This document shows positions 45,708 through 56,500 of a stretch of DNA of 64,000 bases, piece by piece. Origin of the DNA: Chionoecetes opilio (lineage: Eukaryota > Arthropoda > Malacostraca > Decapoda > Majidae); assembly GCA_016584305.1 (NCBI GenBank), contig JACEEZ010004794.1:47501-111500 (forward strand), read 5' to 3'. Made by a program: the position numbers and the translations under genes. Numbering within the stretch: position 1 is the stretch's first letter; each line of letters starts with the position of its first letter. The notes beneath the pieces are model-generated. The model did not search any database. It was not told the origin of the DNA and saw nothing but the letters and a program-made list of their open reading frames with translations.

Positions 45708-46049
45708 AAGGCCATGTAACATGGGGATATTTTCCGGTATCTTTTGGTATTTTGCTACCATTTGATGCCCATAGTGGCGACAAAAAATGCGCATTTCGTC
45801 ACATGGCGTTTCGGCTACGAGCATCTTCTACTGGCACCTTCCGGGACCCTCGACCAAAACAAACACTATGGACCGTGCAAAAAGACTTTGTCTGGCTGTT
45901 ATAGTGCTTGTTTTGATCGCGGGTCCCGGAAGATGCTCGCAGCCGAAATGCCGTGTGACGAAACGCGCATTTTTTGCCGCCACTACGGGCATCAAATGGT
46001 TGCAAAATACCAAAAGATGCCGGAGAATATCCCCGTGTGACACGGCCTT
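45708..46049. mobile_element. Foldback element abutting the piggyBac-like element
   Basis: Arms of about 130 bp are inverted: 'ccatttgatgcccatagtgg' and 'aatgcgcatttcgtcaca' on the left, with complements at about 45960-46003. The outer ends are 'aaggcc' and 'ggcctt'. Confidence 0.8.
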
Positions 46050-47112
46050 AAGGAATATCACAGGCCTTACTTTGCCACACACAAGCTGACCCACAGCAAG
46101 GGATTTTTGTCTTCCTTCTTATAACCACCAAATCGTAACAAAATGTGAAGACACTGTTCCTTTTCATTCCTTCATCAGCAAGTATTACGTCACATACACT
46201 ATGTGTGGCCAATAAATCAGTGAACCGCCTCCATCATATACTGAGGCAAGATAACGCCACACACGCACACACTCACTGTTATGGCAACCAAGAGACTGGC
46301 GTGCCTCGATAAAGTGTACCCATCGAGTTCTCACTTGCTGCTTCGAAGCTTCACAATACATCTCGTGAACACCGCTCCCACGACCCATGTTCTTGTTGAA
46401 GGCCATTGATGTCAGGATCAAACCACTGACACTTCCCTAAGCTGGTTTATTTCATTTGTGTATTGTGAGAAGTAGGTAATGAATGTATCGCAAGTCCCAA
46501 CCAGTGACTCTCTGGTGATTGGTGAAGGCATATGAAAAACAACTAAGTCATGAACTCGATTCATTTGGCATGAGAATACAAATAACAAGTAATCCTACAG
46601 ATGGCACCATAGATGTGTGGCTAAAATCACAAAACTAAGCATTAGATAATTATTATACCAGAAGAAAAAGTATATAGATAAAGAAAGAAGGGATGGATGA
46701 CGGAGGTCCTTGAATGTGAAAGGTTAGTAGTATTTCTGCACTCAATCACTGTATCAATGGTATGCATGGAAGTTTGTCTTGTTCAGTGCGTGGAAGCATT
46801 TCGTGTGTCTGCGGGTGATGGGCAAGCACGCCCCTCGCTCTCACTCCGACTGCCGGGATGACGCCGCGCCTAACACTTCCCTGGATATCATCACTGGCAT
46901 GTTCACCAGCGGATGTCCGTCATGAGCTGGCGGGGATGGTGCTTAGACGTCCTGACAAACAAAGGATCACTGAGATTAGTATTCAACACAAGCACTTAAG
47001 CAACAGACAATTAGAAAGCGGGAGTCTTGAGACCACGAACACTAACATAATTACTACAATGATATGACTAATAATGGAATAAGCTGCCATTGTGTGGTCC
47101 TATATAAAAAGA

Positions 47113-47501
47113 AGCATGTGAAAAAGTTGAAGATACAAAGATGGTACCAGAACTAGAAAAACTGACTTATGAGGAAAGGTTGAGAGATAAAATTGCCAAC
47201 ACTTGAGCAAAGAAGAGAAAGAGGAGGCTTAACAATATATAAACTGGTAACTAAGATGGAAGAAACAGACAATGAGAGACTACTGACTCAGAAGCATAGA
47301 GAAGGTCAATACACAAGAGGACATACAAAAAAAAAATGGAGATGCCTGAATAACAAAAAGAATTACAGCTTCCCACATAGAAATGTAGAAGCTTGGAATG
47401 GTCTAAGACTAAATGAAGAGGTGATATCAGCAAAGAATGTGCACCAGTTGAAGGAAAGACTGGATAAATGTAGATACGGAGACGGGACCACACGAGTATA
47501 G
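47113..47501 (+). pseudogene. Broken C-terminal fragment of a LINE reverse transcriptase ORF
   Basis: The first part reads ...KMVPELEKLTYEERLRDKI in one frame, and after about 47185 the other frame continues LPTLEQRRERGGLTIYKLV..., ending VHQLKERLDK. The order 'PEL-LxYEERL - LPTLEQRRxRG - RGH - FxxRxVxxWNxL - FKxxLD' is the usual tail of CR1/jockey-like non-LTR retrotransposon ORF2. A single-base frame change near 47180-47190 breaks it. The rest of the element is absent. Confidence 0.65.
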
Positions 47502-47599
47502 TTCAGGCCATGTAAATACAACTAGGGAAATACACCAACATGCATACCATAGCCGGGATAAATCTACGCAACGAACCATGTGTGCCGTATGGGAGGCCT

Positions 47600-47791
47600 T
47601 CACGCCTGCACCGCACACGGGAAAGGGCTGCCGACGATGTGCTGTCCGGCCCAGGTGATGGAGATGTGATAGGTGGCGGGGCAGGTGACCCAATACAGCA
47701 CCTGGTACACGCCAGCGGCCTGCCCCTCCACCTGGTACACCTCCGTGGCGGACACCGTTCCCTCCCTCGGACCCTCGACGCTAACAGACAC
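47600..47791 (-). CDS. Giant filamin-tailed protein, last coding exon (C-terminal half of a filamin Ig domain)
   Basis: The minus-strand acceptor CTGCAG precedes 47791. In phase 0 the exon encodes VSVSVEGPREGTV..., then GVYQVLYWVTCPATYHISI and WAGQHIVGSPFPCAV, ending at TGA 47600-47602. The VEGP, GxYxVxY, YxIxxxWxGxxIxGSPF order is the classic second half of a filamin/ABP280 repeat. The first half lies in the preceding exon. The stop comes three residues after the domain ends, so the Ig domain is probably the C-terminus. An alternative donor at GCG|GTGCAG just before the stop could extend the protein, but I found no next exon. Confidence 0.75.
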   Translation of the reverse strand: MSVSVEGPREGTVSATEVYQVEGQAAGVYQVLYWVTCPATYHISITWAGQHIVGSPFPCAVQA

Positions 47792-48100
47792 CTGCAGATC
47801 GCGTGACAGTGAGGACAGTGTGGCGTCGCCTCGAACATCGAGAAAACCAATGTTCAGGGAAGGTAGTACAAGGTACTGCCCATGTACATTTAGTTAATGT
47901 AAAAGGAACCTTACCATAGGCATCCCAAACTACCCGTGCAGACTATTAAGTTTAAACACACGTTCATAACAAGCAGCATGAGATGATACTGACACACAAC
48001 AGGATTCAGAAATAGGGACACAACCATCATGAAGACAGTCTACAAGCAATGCTTTTTTTTTCATAGTGAACTGTACCCCAACACCCGGTCTCCCACTCAC

Positions 48101-48667
48101 CTCCCCCCACTCAGCCTCCGAAGTGTCTACCATGAAGGCGTTGGCGGCGCGCACACTGCCCCGCTGCAGACCCTCGCCGTACGCCCGGCACCCACACCAC
48201 GCTTCCACATCCTGCTTCATGAGCCTCTGCTCCTCTGTATCTACATATTCTTCTTTTCCATCCATACCATTAGTTTCCTCCTCCTGTTCCTCTTCTTGAT
48301 ATCTTTCCTGAGATTGCACATCGTCCATCACCTCCCCTCCCTCCTCAGCCTCGCTCTCCACAGAGGAGACCAAACTTTCACTCCTGGTGCATAAGAGGCT
48401 GCCGGTAGGCATGTGAAGGTGAGTATCTAGCAAATTGGGAAGAGGGTTGGTGAGGAGGGGAGGAGAGGGAAGGAGCTGCACTGGAGAGTCCTGGTCGTCA
48501 GAGTTGTGTGGGAGTGCCAGAGTGGCGTCGGGGCGGGTCTGCCGGCGAAGGTCCCTCAGGGAGATCAAGTCTTTTCTGCCGCCTTGGAGAGAAGAGGTCC
48601 TCCCCTTCCCAAGGACAGGTAAGTGGGGAAACTCGCCCGTGTAGCAACCGCTCAGGGTCTGGATCAC
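48101..48667 (-). CDS. Giant filamin-tailed protein, penultimate exon
   Basis: The acceptor CCCTACAG precedes 48667 and the donor GAG|GTGAGT follows 48101. It is 567 nt, phase 0 both sides. It encodes VIQTLSGCYTGEF, a Ser/Pro/acidic disordered stretch (SSVESEAEEGGEVMDD and EEEQEEE), then CGCRAYGEGLQRGSVRAANAF-MVDTSEAEWGE. The last part is the first half of a filamin Ig repeat (G-L-x-x-G-x-V-x-x-x-N-x-F-x-V-D-T), which continues into the last exon. Confidence 0.8.
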
Positions 48668-48702
48668 CTGTAGGGGAGAGCAGGCTGTGCATCAAGGGGG
48701 GA

Positions 48703-48738
48703 AAAAAAAAAAAAAAAAAAAAAACGCACGCACCCACG

Positions 48739-48802
<64 letters not shown>
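48703..48802. repeat. Poly(A) and (CA)n tract in an intron of the giant gene
   Basis: An A-run at about 48703-48724 is followed by 'cgcacgcacccacgcaccca' and (CA)n to about 48801, in the 465-bp intron 48668-49132. Confidence 0.95.
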
Positions 48803-48803
<1 letters not shown>

Positions 48804-49132
48804 CATCAGAACACTTGGTCTTCCACAGCGCTGTAACACATTATAATACTTTTCCCTCACTCAACATTTGATTTTCACTTGAGGGATCAAACAACAACGT
48901 CTAGCATGATTTGAATGGTGCTGGAACACCTGTGAGGTGTGTAGTGCTTCCGCAGGAGTCTGCACCTTGCAAACTACATCACTACTGTGGCTTACAAGTT
49001 ACAACACCTGAAGGTTGGTCCTCTCGCATGATACCGGAAGCCAGACTAACCTTCGCTACGAAGCTACAGGCACGGGGAGAGGGTGGGAATGGGGGCCAGC
49101 GCGCCTCAGCCGGTGTTTCTGTACACACGCAC

Positions 49133-50469
49133 CGGGGAAGGATTCAGGGCAGCAATGATACTTCCAGAGGCACGCCGCAGTGCAAGGAAACCCCTCTCAT
49201 TCTCGGTGAAGAGCGAGAAGTTGTCTGGGTTGAGATCTGCCAGGTCGTCTTGGGGCAGGGCATCAGGGTAGGCGGAAGGCAGGTCTTGAGTGAGGTCCTT
49301 CAGTGAGGCTATCAGGGAGGAGGAGTCAGTTAGTCCAAAGGTGCCGCTAACAGGGGGCGAGACATCAAGGTATTGAGATAACCCTGACCCCGGCCTGTCC
49401 CAAGCCACTTCCGGCCCACTCCAAACCGCTGCTCCTTCCGGACTCCACCCCGGTCTCATCATTTGTTGATGGTCCGGCACCATCGTCACTTCAGGCCTGC
49501 CCCATGCCGCCGCACCCTCTGGCCTGCCACACGCAACTTCCGGTCCACTCCATGCTGCTGCACATTCTGGCTTACACCACGGCGCTCTCTTCCCCAGCCT
49601 GCCTGCCGCCTCCGTCACTTCCGGCCCACTCCAAAACTCCGCTATGTCCACGGCATCCCTGTGCTGCTCCCACGGCATGTCCACTTCCGAGGCAGAGAGG
49701 GAACGACGCCTTCTGTGGCTGTGGGCATTTCGACGCTGATAGACGCGGCGCTTGAGGTGTGGCATCTCGAGAAGATCATACTTGCGCGTCCTCTGAGACA
49801 CAATCCGTTTCAGGGGGTTCACTAAGTCTTCCTGAATCACTTGAATTTCCTGGTGCCTGACAGACATGTCTTGGTGCCTGACAGGACTGGCTGTCCGAGT
49901 CATCTCACGATGTAGTTGCTCCGGCATACTGCTGTGGCGGCCTCCATCCACCTCTTTGTCTGTCTGGCAGCCAGTGTTCACCAGGACAGGAAGCACCACC
50001 CCCTCACTGGAAGGCTCTGTCTGGGTCTCGGCCTCCCAGCCAATGACGACTCCTGGAGGTCCCCCTAAGTCCTGCGAAGGCATCGGGGAGTAGGCATTGT
50101 TTTGCGATGTCGGAGGCGTACTTAGTTCAGTAACGGGTGGAGACGACGGAAGCGTTGAAGATTTAACATTGGAAGGAAGTGTTGCTGAACTACTGGCATT
50201 AATTATTTCCATAGAGTCTGTTTCAGTTTGCAAGACACAGGACTTGAGTGGAACATTAGAGGTGTGGGCAAGACCGTGAGGATGGGAGTCTGCCTCTGTC
50301 TCCCACATCCCTGTCTCAAACCGCAGTCTGGCTGATGCAAAGTTGTGCTTGTACTCCAGGTAGCCGTCATCTGCGCCTCCCGGTTGGAAAGGGGCCGCAG
50401 TGGAGAGCAAGGGCGGTGGGTCGGGAAGAGGACTGGAGGAACGCTGAACAGTGTGGGCGCCGCCTTCTT
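49133..50469 (-). CDS. Giant filamin-tailed protein, antepenultimate exon with WSGPEV-type repeats
   Basis: The acceptor CTGAACAG precedes 50469 and the donor CCG|GTGCGT follows 49133. It is 1337 nt, entering in phase 1 and leaving in phase 0, encoding about 445 residues (EEGGAHTVQRSSSP...). It is mostly low-complexity Ser/Pro/Glu. Features include a basic patch (HSHRRRRSLSASEVDMPWEQ) and at least five copies of a W-[SG]-[GR]-PEV / RPEGAA motif between about 49400 and 49650. The reading frame joins precisely to both neighbours. Confidence 0.8.
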
Positions 50470-50845
50470 CTGTTCAGGTGAAAAGACACGGTGATCTGCT
50501 AAGCCTTTTATTGTGGCCAAGTGAGAGGACTGACACTGTTATTGCCCCTTCATTGTCACTATTCATTATTGTTATGAACTTATCATTAGTATTATTATTA
50601 TTATTGATATTATCATCATTACTACTATACTTTTATTACTGTTATTATTATCATCACTACTTTAATCACTGTATCCCCTGCATCATCATCAATTGTATCA
50701 GTGGGATATAATGCCATAAGCAGGCATCTCATGAAATAATTTAAGGGAGAATGTGTTTCACATTTGCTATTTGCAACGAGAATGTAAATTGTGTGAATAG
50801 AATAGAATAGAATTTATTCTGTGTGTGTTTGTGTGTATGACTCAC
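50470..50845 (-). other. Intron of the giant gene
   Basis: A 376-bp intron bounded on the minus strand by CCG|GTGAGT and CTGAACAG. It holds an ATT/TTA-rich tract at about 50589-50660. Confidence 0.75.
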
Positions 50846-53506
50846 CGGAGGGGTCTTCCCTCTGTCGGTCCGTCGGGCGCCCTGGGCGGACTTCCACCTG
50901 CCTCTTCCTTCTGCGAGTAGGTTGTGGGGGGTGCAGCAACCCTTGATTGATGGATTCGTGCGCCTGGGTGACACTCTCGCTAGCATCCACAGCTACAGTC
51001 TGTCGAGGGTCTCGGTTGAGATCGGTGTAAGTTTCCAGGAGCAAATCTCCTTCCACTGTGCTGTGCAGAACGTAGAGGAGAGTCCGTCTCTCCTGTTCCT
51101 CCTGCAATGCCGTCACTTCTCCCTCACCCTCGTCCTTGCCCTCCACTCCCACCACTGGCAACACTTCCGCTGAATGCCGGCGTTCCAGTGCTCTCCTCTT
51201 AGCTCTTGTGGGACTCGTTACATCTCTCCGAGCTACCCCTGTTGAGGCCTCCTTGGTCTTGCTCTCCCACAGCTCCCTCTGGCGACCAACCTTCTCAAAC
51301 ACAGGGGCGGTACTACGCCCTGCTAGACCCACAGCCTGTTGCTGGTCATTCCTTCGGCACTTCGGAGAAATGCCGACGCCGCCCTGAGGCTCCGTGATGC
51401 AATCCAGACTGTCGAGACTTCCGGCACTGCTGGTGCTGATGGCGCTGCCCAGACTGTCAAATCTACGCCTCTGCTGTGCCACCTTGCCGCGCATGCTACT
51501 CAGGTACTGATGCGCCTCATCCGGGGTGAGGGGCCGCTGCGGGATCTCCAGTGGGAGGACTTGGTGTTCTGGACCGGTCCTGCTCCCAGAAGTCTCTTCC
51601 CTTTTGCACGGGCAAACCAACTGCCTGGCCATAGACCGAGGCTCGTTCTGGGGTGAGTCTATGCGGGCTGGAGGAAGGGGTAAGGTTTTGCTGGTAACTA
51701 GGTGAAGACTTTCTGGGGGATGAAGGAGACGGGGTCATCTGAAGCATCCCCACAGTTGAAGTCGGGGAGAGGGCGCTATGAGACTGTGAAGGTGCTTTGC
51801 CCTTAGCTGAAGATGCTTTGTGCCTCTTCCAAGTCCAGTAGCCAGTCCTTGAGGTGTTGGTTTCCCACTGTGAGCGGCATTTCTGGACCAAACCCCTTTG
51901 GATCTCAATGCTCGTCCTCCGCTTCACTCTGGGGGTACCAGCGTCCGCTTCCTCATCCGAAGTGTCGAGTCTGTTTTGAGGTCTGAGTGCAGAAATTCGA
52001 GTTCTTTTCGGAGATTTGACCTTGATATAACTCTGCACGGGGCTCCTTGGTTCCCGTGGTATATCCTGAGCCAAGCGACCCTTTTGACCAGGACTCCCAG
52101 TATGGATGGGGCCTCTCAAGTTTGGGGAATGCAGTTGCAGACGGAGTTTAGTCTCCCCTGCAGGTTTCGGCGGCCTTTGGGCTCTCGTCCTCTTCCACTT
52201 GGTGTACTCGTCTTGGTCTCTCACCTTGTACTTGGTCTGATTGGCTCTGACGGTGCCGCGTTTGATGGTGATGCTTAGCGTGCGGCCGAGGGACGTTCCA
52301 CCACTCGCTGTCTCCTCTGTAACGCCGCCGTCAAGATGTGTTTCCCCCTCATGTGCTGGTCGGCTCATCTTGGCTTCCTTTCTGACAATGAGTTTTTGTG
52401 TCCTGATAGCCGACACCTTTTTTAATTCCTCTTCTTGCTTAGATATAAAATCATCCCAGAATCCTTTCTTTTCTGTCACTATGTTTATTTTCAACCTACT
52501 TTTATCCCCACTTGATACTCTGTTTGTTCCAGTATCTGGTACACTTTCCTCCACAGCGGACACTAGCGGAGGAGACTCGGGAACGAAGGACGAGACCGTT
52601 CTTTCTTTTCCAGAATTCTCCATACCGAGTCCATCAGCCTGTTTTTCCTGCTCCAGGTCAGCCTTGTGTCTGTGCTCCTGATCATCCTTGTGCTTGAATG
52701 GGACAATGTCACTTACTTGTGTATTTCGTAAAGGAGCCTTGCTGTGCCTAGAGTCCACCAGCGGCTGAGTAAATAGCTGTCTCTGAGCAGCGACTTTCAT
52801 GGAAGAAGATGAAGCTGTGGATGCTTGTCCCTCTGCCTCTATGCTCTTGCCCTCAAATGGTCGCATCCTCTCTATCCGTCCTCCACTGTTTTTCATTCTG
52901 TCATCAGCCTTCTCCTCACTCTGCTCCTTCTCAGCGATGAGATTGTTCCAGTAACTCTTCTTGGCTGCCACCAGCTGGGTCGAGACGGTGCTGGTGCCTG
53001 AGGCAACAGGAATATTCATAGCTTTTTTCTCCTCTACAAATACCTCATCAATCTCTTTTTCCTCTGTATTGATCTTCAAAGGCTCAATCTGGAGGTCTGT
53101 GACAGCACCGTGGGTTACTGCTATGTCGTCAGAGGGGACATTGGGATGCTCGGTGAGGGTCTGGGGACGAACTGACGGCAAGTCATCGTGAACAGATTCT
53201 TTGGATTCTGCAACTTGCGATGCTTGAAGCAAATTTTCTGCAGCAGAGATTGAAGGTACATGTGTATCCGACAAGACCACCACCTCTTCGGCGGAGGGCG
53301 AGATGACCTTACTCATCCACACGTGTTCATCTTGATCCCGGCATACTATATCCTCGCTGTCCTTCAGGGAGGATGCGTGTAAAAATTGCGACCCTCCAGA
53401 AGACTGTGGCGGACTGGCTGTGGGAAGGGCAGGAGGAGTTTCCTCTTCCTCTTCCTCTCCTCTTCCTCTTCCTCTTCCTCTTCCTCTTCTCTTCCTCTTC
53501 TCCTCT

Positions 53507-53541
<35 letters not shown>

Positions 53542-56500
53542 ATAGGTTGAAAGGTCGTCAAAACTGGTGTCAGTTTCTGAGAGCATGGCATCGTAAAAGG
53601 CTTTTTTGTTAGCCTGATGGGAAGTACTTTGAGGCAAGGAGCCTGTCGTAGAGTCTCTCGACCCGTCATCCAGGTTAGGACCGTCACACTCTCCACCAGT
53701 GTATTTGGCTGCCGTAATCTGTCGCGGCACTCCTTCAGAAGTGAATGCTGCCTCCGAGAAGACAACTTGCTTGCCCGTTCCTTCACCTTCAGCATCACCA
53801 CATGAGGACTCAATCTGGGGCCTAACTCCAACTTCGAGCGTTTCAATCAAACTTTTTACATGAGATGATCTCTTTAGTTTCTGTTTATCCTCATCCTCTT
53901 CACTAAATTCGTCTTCTATCTTTTCTTCTTCTATTCCTTCTTTTTCTTCTTCGTCCTCATTTTCCTTCTCCTTATATTTTCCTTTTCCCTTATTTTCATC
54001 CTCTCTTTCCTTTTTCCTTTGCTTGTCCCTCTCCACTTTGTTTAGCCCCTCGTCTTCCTGACATACATGTTGTAGTTCTTCTTTCCGAGTCTCGTCTATA
54101 GGGATCCATTGGCAGTCTGATTGGTTTTCCCCAGCCTTCATGTCCTCATCAATAAGTAATAGTTTAGGGCTCAGCTTCCACTTCTGCACATTCTCGCCCC
54201 CCGACGGCCGAGATGCTCCGCGCCAGACAATTGTGCCTAGAGCGTCTGGAAGCGATCTTCCCTTAGCCGAGGCCACGGCAGCTTCGTCTTCAGACACTAG
54301 AGACCCAGGAAGGCTGACAGTGTCACTCCCATACTCTGCATCAATCGAACTAAATATCATGTCATTCATTTTCACTGGGCGTGGAAAAGTACAGGTGGAA
54401 AAGTCCCCGACAGCCTCCACATCTAAACTAAGGTCTTTGTTCCCCCGTACATCCATGACCATCACCGGCAGGTCATCGTCGTTCAGTACAGCAGATTCAG
54501 TTTCCGACAATTCACACTTTTCTGAATCACTCCTAAAAGCCGCCATCTTGCTCTTTTGGTTGATGTCTGGGGACGCCTCGGCTCCCTCGTCACCTGCCAG
54601 GTTTGAGCCATTCTGAGTTTCGTCTCGAGTTTTTCGCCACACTCTGTACTCGTCGGGCTTCGTCGTCAGTCCCTCCCAAATCCTCTTTCCCTCCCGTACG
54701 ACTCCTTCCTGAACATTACTGCCGAGGCTCTCGCTGTCCTCCTGGGGATGCTTCTCTCCTGTTGGAGTCTCCTGCCTGTTCCTAGCCTTACGCTTGCCAT
54801 TCAGGGAGCAATATAGAGGTCGGGAGGAGGCGCACCCAGCTCCCTCCTGCTGCTGATCCCACACTTGTTTTGCACTCATAAAGTGGCTGCCTGCAATCCT
54901 TTCACTGGACAGATACTCAATGTTGTCATTCTTTTCATCTGATTTTTTAATGGTGGATGAAACAAACTGTGAGCTTGTAAGCATTGTAGCCTTGTGCAGA
55001 ACCTGCAGAGCACCTGTGGCTGCCGCATCCTCCCTGACCTCAAGTGTCTTATCCTCTGGCTGTTTAGCCTCCAACTTATCTTTTTCGCTCCATACTGTTC
55101 CTTTTTCAATGCTCCTAAAGGTAGGACTACTTTCCAATGATTCAGACTTTTGCACTGCATCATTTTTTATTTTACTGCCAGAATTCTTGTCCTCAGAGTC
55201 CATCCCGCTCAGAGGCTGGAGGACTCCACCGCCCTCCCACAGATTTCGACATTCTTCCACCCGTCCTGCTCTTATGTCCTCTAAACTAGACACTCGTGGT
55301 ATGAGTTCCTCGTTTTCTTTTTCTACCGGAGGGACAGTTTCTCTTATAGTTTTTTCAAACACTTCAGAAGTCAAAACACTGCTTGGCTCGGTACTTGGCT
55401 GTGCCCTTGACTTTTTCCATTGGTAGAAGTCCTCTTGCGATTCAGGCTGCCATAGTGACGTCTTCCACTTCTCCTTTCCCAAGAGCACAGCCCCGTCAGG
55501 GATTCCTAGGTTCTGAGGCTCAGAGGCTGGGGTTTCACCGCACACCTCATTGACATCCTCCGGCGCCTCAGTGGCTCGAGGTGATCGTTTGTTTTTGTGG
55601 GCCCTCACACGGCTCCTGAGAACACTCTCTCCGCTCAGTACTCCCGTCGTCGCCAGTTCGAGCCAAACTTGCTTGGTACTTTGAACCAAACCTTCCTCGA
55701 TGTCTGGTTCAGCAAGCGGCTCGTCATGTCGAACTACGTCCCTGTCTTCTACGTCCTCAGAGGACTGAGGAGGCTCGAGCACCGGCGGTTCCTCGGCGAC
55801 GGCGACGGCGGCGTCCCCCTCTGAAGCTTTGATGGCCGCTGCGTCTCGGCCTCCGCTACTGGCGCTCACTGTGGTCCCCAGCAATTGGTAAGAGCGGAGT
55901 TGAGTCCTCTTGGCGTGAGATTCTCTTTTCTTCGCCTTCTCCAGCGCTTCCCAAAGAAGCCTCATTTCCACGACTGTGCCGTCTTTAATCTTGACGCTCA
56001 TCGGGCGCCAGCTGTTGCTTCTCTTTGATCTGATGCTTCCTCTACCTTTTCTCTTCTTAGACTTCCGGTAAATTAACTTTAGTTTGCTGCTTCGCATAAC
56101 CAGAGAGGCTGTCCCCCCTCTCTTCTTCTCTCTGGGTGGCACTACCTTCTCCACCGAGCTGTCCTCTTCCAACGGGAGCAGCTCTCCCTCCCACTGGTCT
56201 GCTCTGGCCCGCACAATGCCCCTTTTGATCATCCTGATGCTCGGGCAGCGGTGCACTACATCCTCCCATGCTACACTGTCCTCCTGCCCTGTATAGCTGT
56301 CCACACTCTCCATTTCCTCTCGACTCCCCTTCACCTCATCTTCCACGTCCACCTGCTGTGCTTTCACACTTAGTGGCAGTTTCGTCTGCTGCAGTTCTTG
56401 TGAGTGTTTGGCTGCCCGCGTAACAATCTGCGGCCCGGCAGTGGCACTTGCCCTAAGTTTAGACACATTACATTCTTGATCTTTGATTTTTCGTTCCCAC

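Larger units (their letters stand above)
44234..45708. mobile_element. piggyBac-like non-autonomous element, 1.47 kb, with nested palindrome
   Basis: A perfect 16-bp inverted repeat including the target, TTAACCCCTTCACTGC at 44234 and its complement ending 45708. 'cactgcggctggtaca' is repeated directly near the left end (44243 and 44286). An inner TTAGCCCTTTCACG end (about 44780) paired with CGTTAAAGGGTTAA (about 45634-45647) suggests a second related element nested inside. It contains the palindrome 45266-45516 and the 46-bp repeats 45516-45640. No transposase. Confidence 0.75.
41304..47599. other. Intergenic region between convergent RNF26 and the giant gene
   Basis: The two flanking genes point toward each other, so both 3' UTRs lie here. 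It holds a 940-bp palindrome, a 1.5-kb piggyBac-like element, two foldback elements and a LINE fragment. Bases 41304-42104, 43045-43590, 43773-44233 and 46050-47112 show no recognisable gene. One segment at 43938-44018 resembles 25746-25822 ('cccgcccttat', 'cccttcagatac'). Confidence 0.6.
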
